Source: Chryseobacterium cucumeris (lineage in GTDB: Bacteria; Bacteroidota; Bacteroidia; Flavobacteriales; Weeksellaceae). From it: a stretch of 64,000 bases of DNA. The DNA is taken from NCBI RefSeq assembly GCF_016775705.1, contig NZ_CP068760.1:4464001-4528000 (forward strand), written 5' to 3'. The notes beneath the pieces were generated by a model. That model was not told the DNA's origin. It worked only from the letters and a program-made list of their open reading frames with translations, and did not search any database. This document shows, piece by piece, positions 53,038-61,554 of the stretch; within the stretch, counting starts at the first letter, position 1, and the number at the start of each line of letters is the position of its first letter. The position numbers and the translations under genes were made by a program.

Positions 53038-53745
53038 TTACTTCGCTGGTTTTGTTGCCCTAAACTCTATTTTACTCGGCAAAACCCTTGGGTTCATCTT
53101 TAAAATATCCAGTACAAGATTCCCCATATCTTCAGGCTGGATCTTCCAACTGTCCTTTTCAGACGGAATATTTCCATTAAAATGAGTGGCTACTGATCCA
53201 GGCATAATTACAGTAGATTTAATATTGTATTTTCTTAAATCGATCATGGCAGCCTGAGTGAAACCTACCACTCCGAATTTGGAAGCATTGTATCCAGTTC
53301 CGTTTTCAAAGAAATTGGCACCTGCAAGACTGGAAATGGTAATATAGTAGCCTTCTGTCTTTTTCAACTCTTCTACAGAGGCTTTTAAAGTATAGAAAAC
53401 CCCTGTAAGATTGGTTTCTATCATATCATTCCATTCTGCTGCGGTAAGTTCATCTACGGGCTTAAAAATCCCTAATCCTGCATTAGCAATAACATAATCC
53501 AGCCTTCCGAACTTTTCAACGGTATATTTTACAGCTTCCTGTTCGCTTTCCAAGCTTCTTACATCAGAAACAATTCCCAAAACATTTTCTGAATATTGCT
53601 TAAGTTCTTCTTCCGCCTTCATCACATCTTCTCTTTTTCTTCCTGAAAATGCTACAGAAATACCATTTTCAAGTAAAATTTTCGCAATCCCGAAACCTAT
53701 TCCTTTGGTTCCGCCTGTTATATAAGCTGTTTTATGATCTGACAT
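53038..53745 (-). CDS. Short-chain dehydrogenase/reductase
   Basis: 235 residues of the classical SDR family: TGGTKGIGFG cofactor loop (residues 11-20), NAGLG, the catalytic Ser in ITISSLAGANFF, and Tyr/Lys in GTGYNASKFGV. The Arg after the second strand (SGRKRED) suggests NADPH use. FabG-like; the substrate is not determined. It stands alone, with the terminator at 53770-53793 separating it from a T9SS cargo gene. Confidence 0.92.
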   Translation of the reverse strand: MSDHKTAYITGGTKGIGFGIAKILLENGISVAFSGRKREDVMKAEEELKQYSENVLGIVSDVRSLESEQEAVKYTVEKFGRLDYVIANAGLGIFKPVDELTAAEWNDMIETNLTGVFYTLKASVEELKKTEGYYITISSLAGANFFENGTGYNASKFGVVGFTQAAMIDLRKYNIKSTVIMPGSVATHFNGNIPSEKDSWKIQPEDMGNLVLDILKMNPRVLPSKIEFRATKPAK

Positions 53746-53769
53746 ATGATTAAAATTTTTAATTCTCTA

Positions 53770-53793
53770 AAATAACAAAAACGCTCCAATTGG
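53770..53793. terminator. Terminator between the SDR gene and the T9SS cargo gene
   Basis: A palindrome AAAACGCTCC-AATT-GGAGCGTTTT, downstream of the T9SS cargo stop and upstream of the SDR start. Confidence 0.75.
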
Positions 53794-53825
53794 AGCGTTT
53801 TGCTGATACTAAGATTTATCAGTAA

Positions 53826-54749
53826 TTATTTTTTGATGAACTTCTCTGTAAAGTTTCTTCCTTCTGTTTCCACATTCAATAAATAAGTTCCGGCAGATAG
53901 ATTTCTAACGTTTACCTGATCGCCATTGAGTGTTGCATCCACTCTTTTTCCGGACATATCATATACTTCAACATGTTTAATTTTGTTAGGAGTTGTGATT
54001 TTTATAACCTCAGTAGCAGGGTTTGGATAGATGGACAGTTTCACATCATTTTTAACGGCATCTTTCGTAGATAACGCTGCTTCATTATTGATTTTAATAT
54101 TATCGATATAGGCCGAACCTCCATAGTTGTCATGTACAAAATCCATTCTGTTAATATTATTATTACTGAATGGCTGTCCTGTATAGATTAGAGCATCGTT
54201 CAGGAAATATTGGATTCCTGTAGCCGTAGAAACTATTTTTACCCTGTACCAGGTATTGGCATTCCAGGTCTGGTTGGTATTAACCAGATTACCGGATCCT
54301 GCTGTAGCGAGTAAAATACTTCCGTCATAAGAAAAATCGATATAGGTAACAATTCCTCCAGCTCCTGTTGTACTTACTGTTCTAAAAACAAAATCTGAAC
54401 TGGATGTACTTTTTTGGGTAAGTCTTACATCAAATGACTGTGTAAAGCTGTTATATGTCAGGGGTGTCGTAAAGGTATAAAAGCCACCCATTACCGGGCT
54501 CTGTTGCGGCCCATACGCTGGATCCGGAGTGATTTTAAAACTATTTGATCCCTGGCTTGCTATTTCAGATGACACCAATTGGGTTGTTATATATACCGGC
54601 GGTACTCCTCCATCATTGGTAGTAACCCAACCCTGCTGTCCATTAATGTTCCCTGCTGTATATCCTTCACTGGCTTCAAAAGAAATGGTCTGCTGGGCAA
54701 AAGATGATATTGAAATCAACGAAATTGCGAAAATGTAAAGTTTCTTCAT
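53826..54749 (-). CDS. T9SS-secreted protein with C-terminal sorting domain (paralogue 1)
   Basis: 307 residues. A signal peptide (YIFAISLISISSFAQ) is followed by a jelly-roll-like domain with the repeat FEASEGYTAGNINGQQGWVT and GTYSAYI-like strands (NTWYRVKIVSTATGIQYFLN). The last ~85 residues are a type A T9SS sorting domain: LSIYPNPATEVIKI, VEVYDMSGKRV and NLSAGTYLLNVETEGRNFTEKFIKK split over the end. It is exported by T9SS and released or anchored to the surface. Binding target unknown; carbohydrate is plausible. Paired with the next gene as a tandem duplicate. Confidence 0.88.
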   Translation of the reverse strand: MKKLYIFAISLISISSFAQQTISFEASEGYTAGNINGQQGWVTTNDGGVPPVYITTQLVSSEIASQGSNSFKITPDPAYGPQQSPVMGGFYTFTTPLTYNSFTQSFDVRLTQKSTSSSDFVFRTVSTTGAGGIVTYIDFSYDGSILLATAGSGNLVNTNQTWNANTWYRVKIVSTATGIQYFLNDALIYTGQPFSNNNINRMDFVHDNYGGSAYIDNIKINNEAALSTKDAVKNDVKLSIYPNPATEVIKITTPNKIKHVEVYDMSGKRVDATLNGDQVNVRNLSAGTYLLNVETEGRNFTEKFIKK

Positions 54750-54769
54750 GATATTTTTTTAGTTTCAAG

Positions 54770-54777
54770 CAAATATA
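54770..54777 (-). promoter_or_regulatory. Promoter -7 box of T9SS cargo gene 1
   Basis: TATATTTG on the minus strand, 20 bp before the ATG. Confidence 0.5.
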
Positions 54778-54960
54778 TACGTTTTAAATCTAAAAAACAA
54801 AACACGTTAATTTTTTACACATATTAACGAATTAACATAATATTTTTAATCAAAAATCGTAAAGATATTAAATCCAAGAAAGAATATCAATGCCGAAAAA
54901 TCATCCATGAATACATTAAAACGCTAAAAAGATCCCATGTTTCCAGAGGTAAGAAATAAT

Positions 54961-55881
54961 TTAGCGGATGATCACTTTTTCTGTAAAATTTCCTCCTTCG
55001 GTTTTAACATTGACACTATATATTCCTGCGCTTAAGCCTTTTACCTCTATTTTATTGTTGTTTATTTCCGTCTTTATGAGTTTTCCTGTCTCGTCATAGA
55101 GGTCAATACTTTTTACTTTGGCAACTGTATTAATATTGATAAAATCATGGGCGGGGTTAGGATAAACCGCAATTTCCTTAGTGTTTTCTTTAGAATCATG
55201 TACCGCCATTACCCCCAGTTCACTATTAATTTTGATATGATCAATATAAGCTAATCCCAATGAATTATTATGGACGAAACGAAGCTGGTCTATATTTAAA
55301 GAATTGGCGGCTGTTCCAGTGTAGATCAGCACATTATTAAGGTAATACCGCACATCTGTGGCACTTCCTACTATTTTTAACCGAAACCAGGTGTTAGGTA
55401 TCCAGATTGAAGGCAGGGAAATCAGATTCTGTATACCTGAAACCGTGTTTAAAATCTTTACCGATCCTGTTTTTTCAAAATCCAATCTCACCACAGACTG
55501 GTCATCAATACTGTTTACGCCCTGAAAACCAAAATCAGAGCCGTTGAACTGCGACATGTTGATATCGAATGATACAGAAAAATTGTTGGAAGCCAACGGT
55601 GCCGGAAGATTATAAAACCCTCCTATGATCGGATCATTCTGAGTTCCATATGTATTTTCTTTTACGATTCTAAGGGAACGGCTACCATCACTGGCTTTAT
55701 CCATGCTGATGGTCTGATGGGTAACATTTTGCGGTATACCTCCTGTGGGGGTACTGATCCAGCCTGCCTGACCATTGATATCTCCGGTGTTAAATCCTTC
55801 ATTAGGCTCAAAGGAAATGGTCTGCTGGGCTAAAATGCATGTTGACGATAGCAAAATTGCAACTGAGTAGTATTTTTTCAT
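54961..55881 (-). CDS. T9SS-secreted protein with C-terminal sorting domain (paralogue 2)
   Basis: 306 residues, same layout as the gene at 53826: a signal peptide ending ...CILAQ, FEPNEGFNTGDINGQAGWIS near the N-terminus, a lectin-like beta domain (WIPNTWFRLKIVGSATDVRY, YYLNNVLIYTGTA), and the type A sorting domain IAVYPNPAHDFINI with YDETGKLI and GLSAGIYSVNVKTEGGNFTE. The two share the domain order throughout, so they are a tandem duplication. No enzymatic residues stand out. Confidence 0.88.
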   Translation of the reverse strand: MKKYYSVAILLSSTCILAQQTISFEPNEGFNTGDINGQAGWISTPTGGIPQNVTHQTISMDKASDGSRSLRIVKENTYGTQNDPIIGGFYNLPAPLASNNFSVSFDINMSQFNGSDFGFQGVNSIDDQSVVRLDFEKTGSVKILNTVSGIQNLISLPSIWIPNTWFRLKIVGSATDVRYYLNNVLIYTGTAANSLNIDQLRFVHNNSLGLAYIDHIKINSELGVMAVHDSKENTKEIAVYPNPAHDFININTVAKVKSIDLYDETGKLIKTEINNNKIEVKGLSAGIYSVNVKTEGGNFTEKVIIR

Positions 55882-56022
55882 AGTAAATCAAGTTTTGTAT
55901 TAAAAATATAAACTTTCAATGAATAGTGAAATAACTTATTGCAAATAAAAATTAACCCTTTTATTTTCAGTGAATTTAATTTTTAAAATTCTTAAAAAGG
56001 CTTTCCCGGCAGTTGATAACAG

Positions 56023-56090
56023 AATAATATAAAGCAAAAAAATAAGGTATTTCTTTCCAGAAATACCTTATTTTTTTGCTTTATATTATT
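56023..56090 (-). terminator. Very long perfect hairpin, terminator of the M20 gene
   Basis: Arms 56023-56054 and 56059-56090 pair over 32 bp with no mismatch around a TTCC loop. The core is AATAAGGTATTTCT and the ends are A/T-rich. It directly follows the dipeptidase stop on the minus strand. Confidence 0.85.
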
Positions 56091-56096
56091 GATCAA

Positions 56097-57476
56097 TTAC
56101 TTTGAATAATTCTCAAAGAACAATGGAATACTTTCAATCCCTTTATAGAAATTGAACAGCCCATAATGCTCGTTTGGAGAGTGGATCGCATCAGAATCCA
56201 ATCCGAATCCCATCAATACAGACTTAGCTCCTAAAACCTGCTCAAACATGGCTGTAATCGGAATACTTCCTCCTCCTCTGTATGGAAGCACCTCTTTTCC
56301 AAACGCAGATTCCATTGCCTGTTTCGCAGCAGCAAATTCTTTTGTATTGGTTGGTAAAACGTACGGCATTCCTCCATGGTGAGGAGTTACTTTTACTTTT
56401 ACTGTATCCGGAGCGATTTTTTCAAAATATTTCGTGAACTTTTCCGTGATTTCCTGAGGAGTCTGGTAAGGAACCAGACGCATTGAAATTTTAGCAAAAG
56501 CTTTTGAAGGAATTACAGTTTTAGCTCCTTCTCCTGTGTAACCACCCCAGATTCCGTTGCAGTCTAAAGTAGGACGGATAGAAGTTCTTTCTAAAGTAGT
56601 ATATCCTTTTTCACCTTCAATATTACTTAATCCGATTGATTTTTTGAATTCTTCCGGATTGTCTTTCAATTTGTTCATTTCAGCTCTTTCGGCATCTGAA
56701 ACAGTTTCTACATTGTCGTAGAACCCATCAATAGTGATATGACCGTTTTCATCAATCAGATTAGCGATCATTCTCGAAAGAACATGGATAGGATTTGGAA
56801 CCGCTCCGCCGTAAAGACCTGAGTGCAAGTCTCTGTTTGGACCTTCCACTTCTACTTCTACATAGCTTAAACCTCTTAAACCAGTTGTTACAGTAGGTTG
56901 CTCATTGCTGTAAATATGGGTATCCGAAATTAAGATACAATCACAAGCTAATTTCTCCCTGTTCTCGTTTACCCAGTCTCCCAAGCTTACAGAACCCACT
57001 TCTTCTTCTCCTTCTAAGATAAATTTAACATTGCAAGGAAGAGCATTGGTTTTCATCATGGCCTCAAAAGCCTTCAGATGCATGAAGAACTGTCCTTTAT
57101 CATCAGCAGAACCTCTTGCGAAGATAGCTCCTTCAGGGTGTAATTCAGTTTTTTCAATATAAGGCTCAAAAGGTGGCTTTGTCCATAATTCCAACGGATC
57201 TGCCGGCTGAACATCGTAGTGTCCGTATACCAATACTGTAGGTAAGCTTTTATCTAAAATTTTCTCCCCGAAAACAATTGGATATCCTTTTGTCTGGCAA
57301 ACTTCAACATTGTCAGCTCCAGCATTCTTAAGGTGTGCCGCTACTACATCTGCACATTTCAAAACGTCATCTTTATACGCCGGATCTGCAGAAATAGAAG
57401 GAATTCTCAATAACTCAAATAATTCATCCACGAAACGTTGTTTGTTTTCGTTGATGTAATTTAATGTCTCTTGCAT
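56097..57476 (-). CDS. M20-family dipeptidase
   Basis: 459 residues of the M20 metallopeptidase family (ArgE/DapE/CNDP-like). Metal and catalytic residues: VYGHYDVQPAD, SADDKGQFFMH, EGEEEVGS and ISDTHI; the lid domain lies between about 190 and 300, with HSGLYGGAVPNP before it, and the final His in IHSPNEHYG. It hydrolyses dipeptides in the cytoplasm; there is no signal peptide. A 32-bp perfect hairpin follows. Confidence 0.95.
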   Translation of the reverse strand: MQETLNYINENKQRFVDELFELLRIPSISADPAYKDDVLKCADVVAAHLKNAGADNVEVCQTKGYPIVFGEKILDKSLPTVLVYGHYDVQPADPLELWTKPPFEPYIEKTELHPEGAIFARGSADDKGQFFMHLKAFEAMMKTNALPCNVKFILEGEEEVGSVSLGDWVNENREKLACDCILISDTHIYSNEQPTVTTGLRGLSYVEVEVEGPNRDLHSGLYGGAVPNPIHVLSRMIANLIDENGHITIDGFYDNVETVSDAERAEMNKLKDNPEEFKKSIGLSNIEGEKGYTTLERTSIRPTLDCNGIWGGYTGEGAKTVIPSKAFAKISMRLVPYQTPQEITEKFTKYFEKIAPDTVKVKVTPHHGGMPYVLPTNTKEFAAAKQAMESAFGKEVLPYRGGGSIPITAMFEQVLGAKSVLMGFGLDSDAIHSPNEHYGLFNFYKGIESIPLFFENYSK

Positions 57477-57591
57477 TGTAAAAATTTATTTTGTTAAAAT
57501 TAAAAAAAATGCCTGGCAGGGACAAACAAAAAGAAAGGATTTTCCCAATCTCATGCTAATGAACCCCATAGCCCTCTTTTTAATAAAAAAA

Positions 57592-57611
57592 TGCCCTGCA
57601 GAAACAGGGCA
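57592..57611 (-). terminator. Terminator after the AEAKP-rich lipoprotein gene
   Basis: A TGCCCTG / CAGGGCA stem followed on the minus strand by TTTTTTAT. Confidence 0.75.
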
Positions 57612-57633
57612 CTTATATATTTTGTACTTCTAA

Positions 57634-57909
57634 TTAGTGTTCAGCTTTTGGAGCTTTATCAGCTTCAGCAGGTTTTGCAGCAGCAGTACTGTCTGTTTTT
57701 GGAGCAGCAGCTTCTTCAGGTTTTGCAGGAGCTTCTTCTTTATGCTCTGCTGCAGCAGCTTCATGTCCGTGAGCTTCTCCCTGAGGAGCGTCAGAATATC
57801 TTTCTACTCCTTCTTCAAGTTTCAAAGTAGCTTTGTTTCCTCCTTGCGGAACTTTTTTACAGCTTACCGCTACCGTTGCAATCGCTAAACAGATAACTAA
57901 TTTTTTCAT
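57634..57909 (-). CDS. Low-complexity Ala/Glu/Lys/Pro-rich lipoprotein
   Basis: 91 residues. A lipobox (IATVAVSC, Cys17) is followed by KKVPQGGNKATLKLEEG and then by ~60 residues made almost wholly of Ala, Glu, Lys, Pro, His and Asp (for example EEAPAKPEEAAAPK). The tail is probably disordered and may reach across the periplasm. Low complexity produces long open frames on the opposite strand, which are not genes. Role unknown. Confidence 0.7.
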   Translation of the reverse strand: MKKLVICLAIATVAVSCKKVPQGGNKATLKLEEGVERYSDAPQGEAHGHEAAAAEHKEEAPAKPEEAAAPKTDSTAAAKPAEADKAPKAEH

Positions 57910-58049
57910 ATGTAAAATTATTTTTTTTAAAAGATAATATGGAACCGCACTATTTTCAATCTATTCTGACCCTCCAAACAGCAAGCGATTACATGCTTCA
58001 ATTTTTGATTGCCCAAAAGTAAGAAATCCTGCTTTTTTCGGCAACATTT

Positions 58050-59204
58050 TTATACTGATTTTAATATTATTTTCCCTTTTTTGGATTGGGTAAAAATAAG
58101 ATACTGATCTCCTCCGTCTTTTAAACCGTATTTCTTTTTGATTTCTTCAGGTTTTAAAGGGTAATTTTTTGCAATGATATTAAACTGTCCTTTCTTTTTA
58201 ATACTTTTAGAATCAACAGATTCCATTTCCAAAATCCTTCCCGGAAAATTTTCAATCTTTTCAGTAGAAGTGTAAAGATGGCTGTTGGGGTGAAGTTTTT
58301 TCAATCCGAATTTCAGGGAAATCAAATTAAAAGCTCCCGCCTTCAAAATAGAATGATTGGGAATATAAATGTATTTTTCCGGTTCGGAATATTCCGATTC
58401 CGCAGTTTCTTCTTCCCCAAATCTGAATGTAAAAGTCTCTTCTCCGCTTTCAAGGTTCACACAATTACAGATGATCTTATCCGTATTTTCGTTGGAGAGA
58501 AATACGACAACTTCTTTCACATCATTTTTGAGGGCAATAACATCAATTCTTGTAATACCGGGCAGCACAGAGACAAGATATTTAAGATCAATAAGAGGTG
58601 ACAGTTTAACAACTACCTGACCGGAAATAGCCCGTAATTTTCCCTGAATTTCAAGAATATCAGGTGACAGGTCTTCTAAAAGAAAAACTTTGTTCTTTTG
58701 CTGGTCTCTCCTTGCCGGATCAAGATAAACAACATCGAAATATTCCTGATTTTCATCCAGAAAATCTTCGAGTTTTCTGTTGAAAAATTTTGCCTTACGG
58801 CCCAGGATGTTCCAGTTATTTTCAACAATATTTAAAAGCGCGGTATTTTGTTCTACCAAAGTGATATCGTCAAAATTTTGGGAGAGATAATAAGCATCAA
58901 TACCAAAACCGCTTGTAAGATCAATGAATTTCTTTCCTTTCAGAATTTCAGATTTATAAAGCGCTGTTTTTTCTGATGATGACTGTTCCAGATTAAGCTG
59001 TGGTGGAAAAAGAATACCTTCTTTTAAAAGAAACGGAAATTTTCTTTCTGCAACTTGTTTTCCCTTGATCTGCTGTACAATTTCCTGCATAGAAACCTCC
59101 GGAAATGGTGATTTTTTCAATAATAGCGTATGTAAATCTGTTTTCAGATTTGCACTGATGTAGTTTTGGATTTCCTTATTTATTAATTTAACCACGGATG
59201 ACAC
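58050..59204 (-). CDS. Class I SAM-dependent methyltransferase with THUMP-like domain
   Basis: 384 residues. A Rossmann methyltransferase core with SAM motif FIDLTSGFGIDAYYLSQ and DVVYLDPARRDQQKNKVF (the NPPY-like active-site strand replaced by DPARR), followed by a C-terminal ~120-residue THUMP-like region. It probably methylates RNA; the target is unknown. The start at 59204 (MSSVVKLINKEI) falls inside the first copy of the inverted-repeat element 59191-59392; GTG at 59195 is an alternative. Confidence 0.85.
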   Translation of the reverse strand: MSSVVKLINKEIQNYISANLKTDLHTLLLKKSPFPEVSMQEIVQQIKGKQVAERKFPFLLKEGILFPPQLNLEQSSSEKTALYKSEILKGKKFIDLTSGFGIDAYYLSQNFDDITLVEQNTALLNIVENNWNILGRKAKFFNRKLEDFLDENQEYFDVVYLDPARRDQQKNKVFLLEDLSPDILEIQGKLRAISGQVVVKLSPLIDLKYLVSVLPGITRIDVIALKNDVKEVVVFLSNENTDKIICNCVNLESGEETFTFRFGEEETAESEYSEPEKYIYIPNHSILKAGAFNLISLKFGLKKLHPNSHLYTSTEKIENFPGRILEMESVDSKSIKKKGQFNIIAKNYPLKPEEIKKKYGLKDGGDQYLIFTQSKKGKIILKSV

Positions 59205-59392
59205 GGATTTTCACAGATGTTTATGTTTTATTTATTTAGTAATTTTAAATATTTGAATTTATTCATTCTTAACCGCATAAAAAAATCTCCATAGATGCTT
59301 AATGTTTCATTTTACGTAACAGAATACCCATAATCATTGAAAGTTAAAAAAAATATGTGCAATCATCTGTGAAAATCTGTGCCATCTGTGGT
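59191..59392. repeat. ~200-bp element with 29-bp inverted ends
   Basis: The left end (59191-59219) and the right end (59364-59392) are inverted repeats of 29 bases, matching at 26: ACCACGGATGACACGG / ...CATCTGTGG, with TTTTCACAGATG in common. The interior is AT-rich and has no reading frame. Its ends share words with the repeats at 943 and 19108. The left end covers the first codons of the methyltransferase gene. The structure resembles a MITE, though no target duplication could be established. Confidence 0.55.
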
Positions 59393-59405
59393 CCATTTTT
59401 GAATA

Positions 59406-59789
59406 TTAGTCTAAATTCCCTCTTACTTTCCGAAAAATACTTTTACTGATAAAATCAGTATTAAAGTTTACCAAAATTCCTAATTTCAATCCTGTTAACT
59501 TTAAATAGGTTAACAACTGTTGATGATGAATATTTGCTATTTCCGTTACGGCTTTTACTTCTATAATAATTTTATCTTCAACAATTATATCGGCAACAAA
59601 ACCAGAATCAATAATAATATCCCTAAATTTAACCTTCATCGGAACCTGAGTCTTCACTTTTAAACCATTATTTTCCAATTCGCAAGCCAGAACCTTCTCA
59701 TAAACTTTTTCCAATAAACCTAGTCCAAGTTCATTATAAACAGAAAATATAGATTTTCTGATATAAAAACTTATCTCATTTTCTTTCAT
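59406..59789 (-). CDS. GxxExxY family protein
   Basis: 127 residues. The signature is GLLEKVY in VYNELGLGLLEKVYEKVLA. Downstream, GFVADIIVEDKIIIEVKAV resembles a PD-(D/E)xK nuclease core (Asp, then ExK), which led to the proposal that the family are small nucleases. The role is not settled. It is 57 bp downstream of dinB, on the same strand. Confidence 0.85.
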   Translation of the reverse strand: MKENEISFYIRKSIFSVYNELGLGLLEKVYEKVLACELENNGLKVKTQVPMKVKFRDIIIDSGFVADIIVEDKIIIEVKAVTEIANIHHQQLLTYLKLTGLKLGILVNFNTDFISKSIFRKVRGNLD

Positions 59790-59846
59790 AACATTTGCAT
59801 TTTGTGTTTCATAAATCTACACAAAATCTTGTTAGAAATGATCAAA

Positions 59847-60287
59847 TTATCTCTTATAAAAAATATAATCAGCCGCTACCGGAGTTATACCGTTTTGCTT
59901 AAGCAAAGAATTGATTTGTCCTCTGTGATACGTGGAGTGATTGACGGCATGAAAAAGCATTTCAAAAATAGTGTTTTCAAACTTTGTCCCTCTTGAATTC
60001 TGATATTCTATTCTTTTATCCAAATCAAGATTACTGATAATGTCAATACTTTTAAGAAAATTCTTATGATTAATCTCCTCCAGGGATTCAAAGGGATTGA
60101 TCTGCCATACTTCAAAGGTTTCCTCTCCCAATATCCGGGCATTCCAGATCTGTTGTGCATTAAAGGTATGATTTATCAAACTGACCGTTTTATCGTTAAT
60201 AAGCTCTCTGTTTTCAGAAATAACTTTAATCATCTCAGCGTTGAAATGATGGGTATATTCAAATAAATCTATCAGTTTTTCTTTCAT
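59847..60287 (-). CDS. DinB-family protein
   Basis: 146 residues forming the four-helix bundle of the DinB/YfiT-like family. Metal ligands are suggested by His in LINHTFNAQQIWNARILGEE (His47) and by FHAVNHSTYHRGQI near the C-terminus (HxxxHR pattern). Members are metal-dependent thiol- or bacillithiol-type transferases or are uncharacterised. The start overlaps the stop of mutA (TAATG), so the two are translationally coupled. Confidence 0.85.
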   Translation of the reverse strand: MKEKLIDLFEYTHHFNAEMIKVISENRELINDKTVSLINHTFNAQQIWNARILGEETFEVWQINPFESLEEINHKNFLKSIDIISNLDLDKRIEYQNSRGTKFENTIFEMLFHAVNHSTYHRGQINSLLKQNGITPVAADYIFYKR

Positions 60288-61450
60288 TACTCAAACATTT
60301 CAGCCCAGCGTACGGCTTTTATTTCTTTTTCGCTGTAAAGATCCGTAATAGACTTTTTAACGTCTAATTTAGGGTACAGATTCACTCCGATCAGCTTTAT
60401 TTTACCTTCTTCAATCCATTGCTGCTCTTCAATCGCATGATCATAGATTTTTTTCTGAATAGCTCCCTGTTTCAACAGCTCAAGATATCCTCCTGCTTCT
60501 TCAATTTCAACAAATAAAGCCCATGCTTTTTCTGCAAACTGCCGGGTAATATCTTCAACATAATAACTTCCGTTGGAAGCATCTTCAAATACGTTGATGA
60601 TACTTTCGTATGCCAGAACAATCTGTTGCTTGAAAGAGATCTCTTCCGAGTTATCCGTACTTCTGTCTACAAGATAATTGTTGGAGAAAACAGCGTCTGC
60701 TCCGCCAATCATGGCAGAAGCAAGCTCCAGGGTAGAACGGATCAGGTTGTTTTCATTATCTGAAACAGCTTTATTTCGTAACGAAGTTTCAGCAAAGATG
60801 TAAGGAACTACATCCAGTCCGTATTCTTTTGAAAGCTGGTTGAAAATAATCTTAAAAGCTCTCAGCTTAGCCATTTCAAAGAAATAACTTCCTCCTACAG
60901 CTATTCTGAAAATCAATTTATTTAAAATTTCAGCTCCATACACTTCTGCTAACTCCTTAGCTTTCGCAAGGGCAATTCCAAGCTGTTGATAGATGGCAGC
61001 TCCGGCATTCTGATGCAGTGAGATATCTACGCAGATATTTCTTTTAAAATCTTTTGAAAGTAATTCTTTTACCAGCTGATCATCAATACTTCCTTCTTTT
61101 TCATTAAAAACATCAATCAGTGAAAAATACTGGTCTTCTTCTTTAGGACTGATGTGCCCTGCAAGATCTTTATTATTCACAAAAATGGTTTTCTGATCCA
61201 GATTTTCTACATTCTGATCCAGCATAAATGCAAATACTTCTTCTTCCAGACTTTCGTGGTATCTTGCAACCAGATGGGTACTTTCTTCAACTCTTGGCAG
61301 GTTTACCAAAGGCTTCTGAACTTCAGTATAAAAAGGCTTCACTTCTATTCCTTCCAGATTCTGTTTTTCTAAAATGGGATAAATATCCTCTGTTTTAAGT
61401 TGTTTTTTGACCAGGTTTTCCCAGTTTGAAAGTATATCTGTATTTGACAT
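60287..61450 (-). CDS. mutA: Methylmalonyl-CoA mutase, small (beta) subunit
   Basis: 387 residues of the non-catalytic small subunit, which lacks the B12-binding domain. The TIM-barrel homologue of the large subunit is seen in VKKQLKTEDIYPILEKQNLE, NICVDISLHQNAGAAIYQQL, and GGADAVFSNNYLVDRSTDNS followed by FEDASNGSYYVEDITRQFAE. The partner subunit gene (mutB/scpA) would catalyse the rearrangement of succinyl-CoA and methylmalonyl-CoA but is not adjacent; dinB follows instead. Confidence 0.92.
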   Translation of the reverse strand: MSNTDILSNWENLVKKQLKTEDIYPILEKQNLEGIEVKPFYTEVQKPLVNLPRVEESTHLVARYHESLEEEVFAFMLDQNVENLDQKTIFVNNKDLAGHISPKEEDQYFSLIDVFNEKEGSIDDQLVKELLSKDFKRNICVDISLHQNAGAAIYQQLGIALAKAKELAEVYGAEILNKLIFRIAVGGSYFFEMAKLRAFKIIFNQLSKEYGLDVVPYIFAETSLRNKAVSDNENNLIRSTLELASAMIGGADAVFSNNYLVDRSTDNSEEISFKQQIVLAYESIINVFEDASNGSYYVEDITRQFAEKAWALFVEIEEAGGYLELLKQGAIQKKIYDHAIEEQQWIEEGKIKLIGVNLYPKLDVKKSITDLYSEKEIKAVRWAEMFE

Positions 61451-61460
61451 TAGTTTTTTA

Positions 61461-61505
61461 TTTGTGAATTGTTAATGGTGAATTTTGCTTTGCAAGTGAA
61501 TTTTT
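61461..61505. repeat. 'caatagtgaattttgc' repeat, copy 3
   Basis: GTTAATGGTGAATTTTGCTT followed by TGCAAGTGAAT, in the 104-bp spacer between the FtsB-like gene and mutA. Confidence 0.55.
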
Positions 61506-61554
61506 AAAAACTAAAAATTAATTTCATCATTAACGTAATTCTATTCAACTTTTA

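Noticed and set aside
57591..57888. Gln/Leu/Ser-rich open frames on the plus strand
   Set aside because: They mirror the low-complexity Ala/Glu/Lys/Pro codons of the lipoprotein on the minus strand.
59406..60287. Toxin-antitoxin or defence pair formed by the GxxExxY and DinB genes
   Set aside because: They are adjacent, but neither family is a known antitoxin partner of the other, spacing is not overlapping, and the dinB gene is coupled to mutA instead.
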